Shown here piece after piece: positions 22,600-34,677 of a stretch of DNA of 64,000 nucleotides. The first letter of the stretch is position 1. The number at the start of each line of letters is the position of its first letter. The position numbers were made by a program, and so were the translations under genes. Under the pieces are notes generated by a model. That model searched no databases. It was not told the origin of the DNA and saw only the letters and a program-made list of their open reading frames with translations. The stretch covers positions 17,222,386 through 17,286,385 of the forward strand of contig JAJEKV010000003.1 in the NCBI GenBank assembly GCA_021234155.1. Reading direction: 5' to 3'. Source of the stretch: Isoetes taiwanensis (lineage: Eukaryota > Streptophyta > Lycopodiopsida > Isoetales > Isoetaceae).

Positions 22600-23815
22600 G
22601 GGACAAATGCAAGAAGTTCAAATAATTGAGGGGATCCTATGCAAAGTTGACAAGGCAGAGTCTTCTTGAGATGTGTGGATAAGGAAGAGGCTAGAATGAT
22701 AATTGAGGCGTGTCATGAGGGAGTTTGTGGGGACACTTTGCGGCCAGAACACAAATGAAGAAAAAAAGATTTTAAGGTCGATACTTTTGGCCTACTCTCT
22801 TTAAGGATTGTTATGAAGCTATAAAATGCTGCCACAAATGCCGATTTTTGGCAAAAAGAACCTTGCAACCAAATGCCCGACCGCCATAATTTCCCCGGAC
22901 CTTTTCAAATGTGGGACTGGATTTTATAGGCCCCATAGACCCACCTTCCTCATTTCAGACCGGTTTATATTAGTTGCCACTGATTATTTTTACCAAATGG
23001 GCAGGCAATTCCTTTGAGAGAAGCCAATGCCCAAGCTAACGCAAGGTTTCTACATGAAAATATCTCGCAGCATTTGGTATCCCTTTCAAAATTGTTTCCG
23101 ATAGAGGCAGCCAATTCATCAACCATACAATTGCATTACTTCTAGCCACCTTGAAAGTCAAACACACCAAGAGTTCATCCTATTACCCTCGTGGAAATGG
23201 CCTGGCAGAGTCAACCAATAAGACTCTCAAGTCAATCTCAAGAAGACCATCGTTGTTTCAAGAAAGGATTGGCATTTGAAACTTCATGATGCACTTTGGG
23301 CATACAGAACTACCATCAAAGTGGCTACAAAGCACACCCCTTCGGTTTAGTGTATGGGATAGAATCAAGATTGCTATAGAATTAGAGCTTCCATCACTCG
23401 GGACCGCCTATCGATAAAATTTGGAAATGGATAATGCTCTAAAAGACAGATTTGTGAGATTGATGCAGCTTTGAGGAGCATAGATATGAGGCTTGAGAAT
23501 GCAATAATAAGGAAAAAGGCCAAGGATATTGCAGCCTTCAAAGCAAAGACATAAATTACAGAGTCTTGAAAGAAGGAGAGTTAGTGTTAAAGTGGAACAA
23601 AGCAAGGGAAGATATGGCAACAAAATTCAAAAATCTTTTGGAGGGACCATTTGAAGTAATAGGGACAAATGGCAAGGATTCATATTGGTCAAGGATATTG
23701 CTTGATGGCAGAGAATTGATGAACCCTATCAACATTGTGCACCTAAAAGGTATTGGCAACAACATGTTGCCCTTTGCTCGCTTAATCGAAATCTACGTGG
23801 TAAGATGTAGCTAGG
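22600..23815 (+). pseudogene. G1 integrase
   Basis: An H2C2 zinc part ends in CCHKC (about 22830). The catalytic core shows its three acidic sites in different frames: ATDYF (about 22978), SDRGSQF (23098-23119) and GNGLAESTNKT (about 23194-23226). The C-terminal domain is the open frame at 23566-23814 (LVLKWNKAR, LEGPFEV, NIVHLKGI). Integrase inserts the element's DNA ends into chromosomes. I see no chromodomain after it. Frame breaks make this copy non-functional as written. Confidence 0.75.
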
Positions 23816-24452
23816 TATAGTTAATACATATGGTTAAAACTAGATCGATTAGGCCTGTCTTAGTAAATTTAGTTCTCGCTTTAGGGTTATTATTTGTGTG
23901 TTAATGAATTTATAAGTGTTGCTATGCAGATTGTGATCAACTGAAGGAGTGAATTGATACTAATGATCATAGTTCCATGCAGGTGCATCTGAGCATGTCT
24001 GTCACACATCTCTTCCATTGCACTACATTGATCTCCATCATCCGGAGTTCTTGACATTGCCTCCACACCAACAACTCACTCATACTAACAAGCTTTATCT
24101 TCACATGCGGGTGCATTCCCATGTTTATCTCCATCTGTCATCTGATCAAGAGTTGACCTCATTGCATCAGAAACTCCTCCTACATTGCCAATAAATTTCC
24201 CAAACTGCTGTCATACCACCATCCTGCAGCTTCTCATAACTAAAGAGATTTATTTTCCATGCGGGTTCATCCGAAAGTAGCATCATATGCACGCTCATAA
24301 TATCAAATCTATCACCTTCCAATCCATATGTAGGTCATTGAGTTGCCAACCATATTCTCATATTGGCAACCGGGTTGGAGAACATGTCAAGAGTCATCAA
24401 GCAGCTAGTCAAAAGGGGCTGGAAGACCAGCCTTCTCTTTTGTTTGGCATAA
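23816..24452 (+). other. G1 3' untranslated region with candidate polypurine tract
   Basis: There is no coding potential. AAAAGGGGCTGGAAGA (24411-24426) is a candidate polypurine tract, but it lies about 26 bp before the LTR start instead of touching it, so the tract or the LTR edge may be misplaced. Confidence 0.45.
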
Positions 24453-24795
24453 TCTTTGCCATGCTATGGCAAAGATGTGTAAGAGCCAAGCATATATTAG
24501 TACTAATCCTATCAGTTTGGTTCAATTTGCAAGATATTAGGAGAATGCTTCACTAGCATACACTCAAGTTTGAAGAGCAAAGGAAGGACAATTGACTCAA
24601 GTCACTCAAGAGATGCAAAAGGTCAAACAAGCATAGGAAGTGTAGAGAAGAAGAGAAAGAAGACCCCTTGAAGAGCATTCCATGGTATGTAATCATTTAT
24701 GAGCTTGGCATCTTTGGCATTTTTTTGATTTCCATCCTCATCCACTCCACCATCCCAAATAGCATTGAACCTTGACTCCTTCCTCATATACCTCC
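24453..24795 (+). repeat. G1 3' LTR, first part
   Basis: It matches 15969-16308. It starts with a hairpin (TCTTTGCCAT / ATGGCAAAGA, 24453-24475) at the same place as the different hairpin of the 5' LTR. It is cut at CCTCC (24791-24795) by the nested element. Confidence 0.9.
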
Positions 24796-26605
24796 TGTGA
24801 CGTCCCCTACTCGTATACGGTGCCCTCACCGTATACAAACAGGAGTTCATCCCCCATACCAGCTCCATGCTAATACAGGGCCCTCCACATGACACTGCAA
24901 CCGTGACGGGTTCCAGTGGGAAGAGTGGAAGGGTCATTGCACCCCGTCTCCCTCAGGGCCTACCTAGCTGCGGAAGCGTAAACATACATGTCAGTAGCAC
25001 ATACATCAATATCATATGACCATCACGAAGGATGGCCCTCCACATATCTGCATAGACAAAGATCAGCACATCACATAGGGAATCCTACCCAAGGCTCGGA
25101 CTCAAAGGGATGATCGACGGCTTGGGTCTCCGAGTTCATTGCGCATGCATTCATGGCAATGGATTTGGGCGGCACATGAACATGGCTTAGGGTTGTCCAC
25201 TCCATCCGCCCCTCCCAAGGCACACTTTGCGAGATAGGTTGAAGAACTTCGGGGTTGGACCGTGCCCTGCGGGATCATAGCCAAAGGGGCTATAGCCGGT
25301 TACATCTCCCCAGACCCGATGAGGCGGTAGGGAGGTTGCTCTCCCCACCGGATGATCAATGCCATAGCAGTGCACTAGAGGACACCAACCGGCCCCAGAC
25401 TGACTTTTTAACCCACTTGGGGGAACTACCACCCGGACGGGTCAGACCCCCGTAAAAGACAACCACCGCATTACCGGACCTGGTGAAACCCACAGTGGCA
25501 CCGTGCGCCCAGCACGGCCTCTTATCCCCAACGGGTGTCGAACTCATACCGTAGTGCACGCAGCCCCCCGAGTATTAAGCGCTTAGTCCGCAGTGCTCTC
25601 CCGGGTAGACTTTACATCCCGAGAGAGCAACCGCTATGGACACGACCACCCTTATCAACCGGTCGACCCCTAAGAACACAACATCAGGACGGGCTGTTGC
25701 AGCGCAGGCGCGATCTACAAGGTGTGCTAGAGAGGCTAATCTAGGAGCATCTACTACCAAGCTTTAGGTCTCTACCCCTTCCCAATACAAGGAGTTCACA
25801 GAGATACATCATCCATATACATCACGTAAGAACTAAAGAACAAGATCTAATCTATATCATAGAGTTAGGTTCTTTAGTTAGAATCTGCTATCTAGAGTTC
25901 TAGAGGGTGTTATGGGCAATTTAAGAGGCTAAACCCACCGATTCGATGGCTGAAATGGGGTTTAGACTACTAAATTGCCTAAATACCCGATCCTTGAGTT
26001 CCTCCTCGACACGAACTTCGACCATCCCCGCTGAAATGCTCGAATCAAGGAAAACTAATGATGCAGCTTCTCTCGGGAGTTCGGGAGGCGGTTTTGGCTC
26101 TTGAGGCAGCCAAAACGAGAGCTCTAAAAACCCTAGAAACGAAAAAATGGGCAAGTTAGGGTTCTCCTACTTAAATAGACAAGGGGGTGGCTAGGGTTTC
26201 CAATTATCCCCTTTAGGCATGTGGGATAATTGGGAAAAGGGCCCACTTGCCTTTAAGGGCTAGGTGGCCAAATGTGCCCACATGGAAATGTGTGCACCCA
26301 AATGTGCTCACATGGAAATGTGTGCACATTAATGAATGTGTACATTGGAAAATGTGCACATTAATTGCACCTATGGGTATGGCCCACTTGGCATCAAGTG
26401 GCCACATGGAAATGTGTGCCCACATTAATGTGTACATTGGAAAATGTGCACATTAATACTAATGCACATTCTTAGCAAGTTGCCCCTAGGGGCTACCCAC
26501 TTGGCTACACGCTGGCATTACGTCGGTCGGGTGGCGTGTACGCTGCGTGGCGTGGGCAATTACAATATACGCCCCGGAGCGATATCGTGGCTTTGAACGT
26601 CCACA
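24796..26605 (-). repeat. Left LTR (functional 3' LTR) of the LARD-like element
   Basis: 1810 bp, aligned end to end with 34678-36495. The stretch near its right end (26249-26460) is a minisatellite. Differences from the other LTR cluster where one copy has CTG or CAG. No protein-coding signal. Confidence 0.85.
26249..26460. repeat. Minisatellite in the LARD-like LTR (left copy)
   Basis: Degenerate units built from ACATGGAAATGTGTGCAC, AAATGTGC(C/T)CACATGG and GTGTACATTGGAAAATG. The same array occurs in the right LTR at 36142-36353 with almost no change. Confidence 0.8.
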
Positions 26606-26658
26606 TTCTCCCCACCTTGAAATGATGCTGTCCGCAGCATCGTGGTTCTCCCCACCTT
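26606..26658 (-). promoter_or_regulatory. Polypurine tract of the LARD-like element, duplicated
   Basis: On the minus strand CAAGGTGGGGAGAA touches the LTR start (26606-26619) and is repeated 39 bp upstream (26645-26658). Such tracts prime plus-strand DNA synthesis. Confidence 0.7.
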
Positions 26659-29600
26659 GGAATCTTCCTAACCTGCAATCAACCTGATGCATACGATATA
26701 CTACTATAATACTTACACATTTATTACGATTACCTTAAGATAATATTTTTAAATCATTATTACGCCATTACATTATCAAATAAGTTGTCAATTCAGAACT
26801 TCTACTAAAATAAGGTACTTATTAGTTTCTATTATCACAACATTTAGTTTATCACAATTTAACACTTTCATATACAATTATTATTTAAGGTACTCTTCAT
26901 TCCTTGCAACACATTCCAACAAAATTTGTGTTGCGTGGTCTTCGCACCTTAAAAATCCCGCATTAATTTTACAATATCTATAATTACATAGTTACTATCT
27001 TAATTATTAGAATTACTCTAAGGTAATGTTTAAGACATTACTATTTCATATCCTATTAATTTATCACATCATAACTTAATCCACGCAAGGTAATTATTAA
27101 CCTTACTTAATACAACATTTAAGTTTATCAAAGTTTATCAATTTCATACAAAATTTACACTTCTAAGGTACCCTTCATCCCTTGCAACACATTATAACAA
27201 AATTTGTGTTGCAAGCCTTCTCAGAGTTCGACCTCCTTGCCCTCCCGAGCGCTCTATTGGCCCACAAGTGCCCACTACCTATTATTAATTATTACAAAAA
27301 TTTTGGTTATATGGTGACCACCCCACCTATCTACATGGATGCATGGCTAATCTCCGTAGGGAAGAGGGTGGATCTTCCATTATGGTCGTGGAGACAAATA
27401 CCTATATGCCTATATGCCGCTCATGCCTACACCTCTAGTTGCCCAACAGGAGGATATCCTTCCCGCGTGGGGGGGGCGTGAAGGATAGATTCCTCCTATC
27501 AAAGCATATATGGGGCTAAAGGTGCCTTTCCTATCAATGCATTCCTTAATGACCTCCTTTCTCTCGAGGTCGCCTACTTCGTGGGACGTATAGACTTTCT
27601 AATCTACCTTCCACTCGTCCAGGAAAAACGCGGTCATGCCTACATTGACATTACACCACGCCTAGAGATCACCGTAGCGGTCTCATCATCGGTAACAACG
27701 CATGCAATCCATACCAAGCATAGGTTGCATGCGCATTAATCTTAACTACACATGAAACTAATCTAAACACAAATCGACATGCCCGAGCCAATTTTTTTTT
27801 TTTTTTTTTTTTTTTAAAACCCTTAATGCATGTGATTAACATAATTACCCTAAGGTAATATTTATGAATTAACATTATCATAGTATCGGATACATTACTT
27901 CCGATAGTACAATTATATTTACTCTAAGCTTTGCAATATTTAACGACTTTTAGATCGCGATTATTTAAACAATAACCCCGATTTAGACCTATTGTATTAT
28001 AGATGGGGTTTTAATTATCATACACAAGAATTAGATGTGCTTCTTATTCTCTTCCTTGGGTCCCCAGCATTACCCTTGGAAGTATATCCTAAGATGCACT
28101 TAAGTATATCCAATTCTATTTTCTATTTATATTTATAAGGACCTATAGCTATCCTTGGAAGGAATTGCATCCTTGCGAAGGATTAATTAACATGCTACTT
28201 CACATTATCGTTGTTATTTAACTTATTTCCCTATGATACATATCATTACAACAATTTCTATGCAGTTATTAGGATCTATATTTAACTTATCAATAAGACA
28301 CATTAAAACTTATAATACATGCATACCTTACCTAAGGCTAAAACGCATCCACTCATTGAGCCGTCGAGTAGTTTGGAGGTGACTTGGTCGCTTCATTGCT
28401 CCCATAGTTTTGCTCCACTTCGTTGGTGTAGTTCACTACTACGCCGGGTCTCGCGCGTTGAAGGCCTCCCCGAGCTATCTATCTATCTATCTTATGCTCT
28501 ATTTGCTTCGCCATTGCGGAGTGAACTCTATTCTACTATTAATAATTCTTGCAAGTACGCTTCAATCATAAGATTGAGCCCTCCCACTTTCTTCAAAAAG
28601 AAAATGGTCCTCAAGCACCCTTCAATGACATTGCACACAACGTCATATCTATTCTCTCCCCTTAAGAGGTTATACGCTTCTTACTTAGCGCATTAAGTTA
28701 CTAGCCTTAGCTAACATATATAACCATCTAAGATGGATGTACATATTATGTTATCATTTATTTCAATATAGTTATGGGTTATCTACTTAGTTAGAACGAT
28801 TCTAAACCACAAGGTTTTGTCATGACGACAATTCCTTTTGTCTCAAAAAAGACTATTTGATTACTATAATTCTTATTTTAGATGTACCTTGCATGTACTA
28901 TTATTTTATTATTCTAGAGATTCCCCCTTTCTTAGTTATTTAAACTCTTGGAATATTCCTACCAATCGAATTGATGTCATCGTAACAAGTTGGCCAGACT
29001 TGTTAGATTACTTCTTTTCTTTCGGTTGGATTATTCTTTTGGAGATACTAGATTTATACATGGTCAACAATTATCCTAGTAGTGATTCCTTCTTAGCGAG
29101 GAGATCAATCTCACCAAGTGGTTTCAATACGTTGGATGTCCTGTTAACAATCGTGTATAATTTTAGTTACTCCTATCGTCTCCTTCCCAATTGGGCAATC
29201 CTTTCAACGAGAATATCCTAATTGCCTTCTATCCCAATATGGATGTTACCATCCATACATTTAACCTACTAGGCCCCATGGCCTTAGATTTTTGAGCTTG
29301 CTAGAAGCTCATCCGGCCGTTGCCCCGCTTGAAGGAGCAAGGTAACGTTCTTCCGAAATCGCCGATACTTCCGGTCTCCTTTGACAATGGCTCCTCTTTT
29401 GATGTAGAGGTTGACTTTGTTCGCTAGAAGCCTCTCTTATTTCGGTGGCTTGATGGTGTAGTTGATCATTTGGATCTTGCATGTCGCTTTTCAAATGTCC
29501 GGTGGTGGCCGCTTGAAAGAGATCTTTCATCTTGAACTCTTTGTCTTGGCAGCTAAAGGCGACTCCAGATCCGATATTGTTTCTTCGACTCCATCGATGT

Positions 29601-32600
29601 CTCATACGCCGAGTCCTCTTGTCGTTATCGTGTTGCCAAGAGTGTTGACGATGTTGATTGCTTCACCCCCTGCAACTTGCATGACATCTCTTCCTTTGAT
29701 GTGTTACGTTATGGGAGGGAAGAAATAACAAGGAACTATACATGCACAACATATAGCTTACATAATTACAATTACTACTAGAGCTATTAGGTCTCCCTTG
29801 TGCCTCCCTTCGAGTTGGACACCTACTCCTTGGCAATGTCATCCGTGTTCCTCCCTGCAATGGTGTTGACGATCTATATCCTCCTATTTGTATGCGCCGC
29901 TCGTACTCGGTAACTTGTTGATATACTTAGGCCCTCCGATGTTTGTCGGCTATGGCACAACCGCTTTGCATCACATTCTAACTAAGGTGTGCTTGTCGTT
30001 GATGCTTCGACATTTCATGTGCTTCTTGATCCCGTTCTCGGGCAATAATTGTTCCCCCTTCATGATACTTGAAGCTATTTGAAGGCGCCTCTTGAGGCCG
30101 TCGCGATTCCTTTGGCTATACTCCTCCTGAGTTGTTCTCTTCTGCAGTTTGTTCTTTGAATCGTTCATCCTTGGGTTCACCAAGTTGCATGCAAGGTCGG
30201 CGGCAAGTCATCGGCTCGCCACACCTAGTTGGTTCTCCACCGAAGCTTCCAAACTTCTTCGTTTGATCCCCTCGATCACATGGCTTGGGCGTTGTCACGT
30301 TCCACGCTGCTATCTTGCCTTCTTGTCTTGAGGTGCCCTCCGGTGACTTTGATTGTGCTTTCGTCGGTTTGATCCTCCCATTGCCTCCGGGAAGCTTCGT
30401 GGAAGAAGTCGGTTGCTAGCACTTCTCCATCTTTCGTTCGACCTTTGTCCTTCTATGCATTTCGGTCTCTTTGGCAAGTAAGGCATCATGACTCTCCTCC
30501 CCGATGGCTCCGCTTTTGTTCGGGATGATGGATCCTTATCTCTGCAAGCGGCTTGACCCTTCGCGTTGAAGAAGTACACGCCTTAGATATACTCTTGTCG
30601 TTGAATAGCCCGGCTATTATCTTGAACTCTCTTTTAAGCGAAGGTGCTTCAGTTGCTATCCTTGTCGTTAAGGCGTCAATGCTTCTACCTTGGGCGTTTG
30701 ACGTGCCACATGTCGTAGATATGGTCGGCTTCTTCTCTTCTAATTCACGGTAGGAGTACCGAAGCCATCACCTAGTTGTTGGGGCATATCTCCTCGTCAT
30801 GATTGCCTTTTGTAAGTGCATCTCCATCTAATACACGTGTCATGGCGCATCACCCTATATTACCACAAGGCGTAATTATGGTCGTCGAGATGTTGCCTTC
30901 CTAGTTGGCTCGTTGATGTCGGGGCGTTCCTCCTTCCATTGTTGAGGCTCCTCATGTCATAAGTTCGCTGGCGTCGCCACCGCTACAAGAGGTAGTGTTG
31001 CGCCTCGACGCGATGTCCCGGTGCCGCGTTGATGATCCTCACATGCTCGGCGTTGTCTCTTATCCTGACATTGTGCTGGACGAGCGGTCTTCTACTTGAG
31101 GGCACTTCCCGAAGTGTTTGGAGTTGAAGGTTTGCTTGGGCTCTGGGCATTTCTCCCTCGTGACTTGCTCTTCCATTTTGATCTTGGGCTATGGTTGTGC
31201 TTCCTTGTTTCCTCCTTTGGTAGTCGGGCGAAGGAGCTTCCTCGATCTAAGCGCTAAATCTTTAAAACATGACTCTAAACCCATGTTTCTCCACTATATA
31301 TGTGGACATCCTAGATATACAATAGACATATAATGATTTTACATTGGGATTTTAATTCATCCACTTTTGCAAAACAACTACGAAGATCTACCTAATTATT
31401 TATACTCCTTTAGGTTTCCCTTCCTCGATCAAGGCTTTGATCCTTCGGTTTTTTTGCATCTTCTTCGCTCGCGGTTGACTCCGGATTCCTTGAGATGCCG
31501 CTACTATTGTTGAGCTTTATGTCTGATCCGAGCTGATCACCTCAAGTTTGCGAAGAGTGTTCGCCGATGTGATCCCTTGAAAAAGATGCTCCTCCTTGTT
31601 GTGTATGTTCGTCGCGAGGAATGCGCGGTAACCGCCACGCCCCTACATGCGTGTGTTGTTGCAAGATTGCCGATTAAGTGTGCCATTGATCGAGCTTGAG
31701 TAGGGTCACCCGGCTGTTGCAGTTGGGCATTCTTGAATGTCTTCAAGCTCCGAGATCGTGGTCGGTAGGCGTGCATTGTCAATCCCCCGCAGTTGAATTT
31801 CGAAAAGCGACTCCCATTGCTTGGGCTTTGCTTCATTCCGAGGTGGCTCTCCCCGGCTCGGAAGTGTGGTCATCTCCATTGCCCTATCATAGCTCCTTCT
31901 GGTCGCCTTTTGCGTGATTTGTACCTCGCTGGCTAGGTCGCCTCCTCCGTCCTTTGGGTCCTAACCATTCGAAATTGCACTCCTTGGCCGACGTGAGTAA
32001 AGCCGTCCTTCCTTTGGTTTCTAGGTGTTCCCGGGTCCTAATTCCCGCTTGAGCAGAATATTCTCCTCCTTGGTCTTGCCCCTAGTGCCGATACAGCCTT
32101 CGAGTCGGAATTGTTCCTTGATATCGTCTCCTCTCTCTCATGGTCTCCTACCTTTTTGGAACCGATGAAAGTTCTCCCCGCTGGTGCAAGGGAGCCGGAG
32201 GCTCATCTTGGTCAGCCTTAGGTGCTTTGTGGTTGCCTAGCTTGGTTACTCCTTTTTGTTGACGCTAGCGCTTTGAGCTGCCGGGCTGCAAGGTCGTAGG
32301 TGATCTTCCCTCCGGTTCTATACGCCCCGTGTCGCCATGAGTTGTCTCCTCGACGGAAGATTATGCCCTCGCCCTAGCTCGTGATGCTAACGCGACATCG
32401 ATGCCTAACATCTTCCCTGCACTGTATTTTGTTGTCTCGCTTCTTCCATTTGAAACTCATGTGCGCCGAGTTGGTGAAGGCGTTGAGATCCTCTTTTCGA
32501 TGTGAGCTCGTGGACGGGTAGCCTGAGGTTGACATCTAGAACATTCTTGGTGCCGTTGGTTACCAATATTCTTCCCATTTGATGGAGATTGATGATAGGC

Positions 32601-34663
32601 CGGTGGTGTCCGCTCTACTGCTTTGTCGGTTGAGGTGTTTGTCGTTGTGCTTCCCCCTCTTGGGTCCCTTTTCGGTCTCCTCTCCTTATCCGCTTGTGCA
32701 TTGGCCGGGACCTTGATGTCTTCAAGAAGTTGCCCTTAGCTCATCCGTGGGCTCGCCCCGGCCTTTGAAAGCAACGCTCGTGTATCCTAGAGTCTAAGAG
32801 TCTACTTGAAGGGCTCTCCTACAATATTCTGGGCTCTATAAGCAAGCAAGATGGCTCGAGCGAGCGGCATTACTAGGGACATATCTATAATCTACAAGTC
32901 TATGGACATTAGGACGTGTGGTATGGCATGACATAAGGGTTGTTTTGCAAAGCCCTCATGGTGTTTGAGGTATACTCTAAGGTCCTAGCAAAGTTGGTTT
33001 GGGGGGGTCCAATCTCTACACATGGAATGACTTGGGCAGCTCTAGGCTCTAGCTCCTTTCTAGGTATCCTGACAATAGGGAGTGTCAATGTGGCGGCTAT
33101 ATAAGTCAAACTCTATTAGAAGGACAATGCAATTAGGTCAAGGTTTATGCCTTTGGCTCGAAAGCAAGAGGTGGTGTACCAACAAATTGGCCTTGGGTTG
33201 CTATGCTAAGGTCTAGATGACTATAACAAAGGGGTGTTCCCGAGCACTTCTACCTAGGAGTAAGGCATCAGCTTCGAGCCGAGAGCAAGATTTCTTGAGC
33301 TACTAATGGGGTATGCTTCTATCTACAAACAAACTACAGCTTTGGGAAAGCAATTCAAGGGTTTGAGCAATTTTGGTCATTTTGAGATGGGGTTTGACAT
33401 TTCTATCCTAATTTGAGGTCATAAATGGATTTTAGGCTGTCTAACAGTCCTAACGCAACAAATTTCAGGCGATTTGGAGCTCTGTAGCTCAAGTTATGGA
33501 GGTTCAAAATTTGAGGTCTCACACGCTGCGCCCGCACTGATTTTGAGAATGTAGAAATCTGTCTGGCGGCGACGTGTGAGAGACATGGGTCCTAATTGGG
33601 CTAGGCTTACTCAATTTAAGTGATCTAAGGCTGTAATTCCACTAAACTCATCGAGTTAGGCGCAATTGACCCCTTACTTGGTCGATTTGGAGCTGCTTTG
33701 GGCATTTTTGGGCATGGTCTCACATGTTGCCCCCATTCCTAAAATCTAGAAATCTGTCCCGGCGCCGACGTGTGAGACATCGTGATCAATTTTGCTCAAA
33801 AGCTCCAATTTGACTAAAACAAAAGCTAGAATTCTATAACTTAACTTAATTAAGTAACTTTATACTGCTTATAATTTACTCTAAAACACGTTGTATTAAA
33901 CAAATTTTATCATTTACTTAAATTAATAAGGTTCTCCTTTGATATGATTGATAAGTGCATATCTTTCTTCATTAGAGTTACTCCCTTGGTGTGTAATCAG
34001 GTCTTGGTCTGAGTCTTCAAAATGTTGGACCAAACTTCTCTCTTTGCTTCTTGACCCCGGCCTCCCGCTCTCGTTTCGCCCTCTCCTCTTCTTGTTTCCT
34101 TCACCTCCTTGGCCTCCGGGTCGTTTAGCCTTGTCGAGGGAGTCGAGTGGTCTGCTTTGGTCGGCCATGTCGATCGGAGGCTTGGTGTCTATCGGGATGA
34201 TGACTCTATCTAGCTTAAGGGTCTTGGTTCTAAGTCTAAGGCTTGGCCATTAATATTATCTAACATTATTACGGATTTAAATCTAATTAAGGATTATAAT
34301 TCAAACACAAACGATGCCCGCCCCTCGGTGGTTGGCACGGGGGTTTGGGGGTTCGGGGGTTTTTTGACTTTTTAAGCTATTTTCAGATCAATGTCTCACA
34401 CGCTATGCCTGCATTTTTTTCTACATTTCGAAATCGGCCTGGCGCACGCGGAGAGACCATCCTATTTGGCTCACTAATTTTTCATTTTAAAACCGCATTA
34501 CTAATTCACTTTAACTATTACTAATTCACTTTAACTGTTACTAGCTTAGCATATACTACAAAAATGAGAAAAATTTTTCCCATTCTTCGAGGTCTGAGAA
34601 TCCTATCGAGTTAGTACTACTGGGAGCATGGTCAGTGCTTTGCTCTTGGTCTCCAAGAACATT
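26659..34663 (-). other. Interior of the LARD-like element, no recognisable genes
   Basis: The left third (26659-29250) is AT-rich with a T-run (27791-27815) and an unrecognised plus-strand ORF at 28838-29221. The middle (29300-32900) has long minus-strand stretches with few stops, polar and arginine-rich in translation, without a known domain; CTG and CAG look scarce there. The right part (33900-34170) has an 81-codon minus-strand ORF rich in charged residues, about 500 bp downstream of the primer site. That is where a gag would start, but no gag motif is visible. Confidence 0.5.
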
Positions 34664-34674
34664 GCTCGATACCA
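34664..34674 (-). promoter_or_regulatory. tRNA-iMet primer binding site of the LARD-like element
   Basis: The minus strand reads TGGTATCGAGC, three bases from the LTR. The standard iMet site is TGGTATCAGAGC; the missing A is inside a CAG, in line with the CAG-related errors seen across the window. Confidence 0.75.
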
Positions 34675-34677
34675 CCG

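Noticed and set aside
24287-24556. 89-codon ORF over the G1 3' UTR and LTR start
   Set aside because: It crosses the LTR boundary and has no counterpart before the 5' LTR.
28838-29221. 127-codon plus-strand ORF in the LARD-like element as a candidate gene
   Set aside because: Opposite to the element's orientation, AT-rich, no domain; retained only as a description of the interior.
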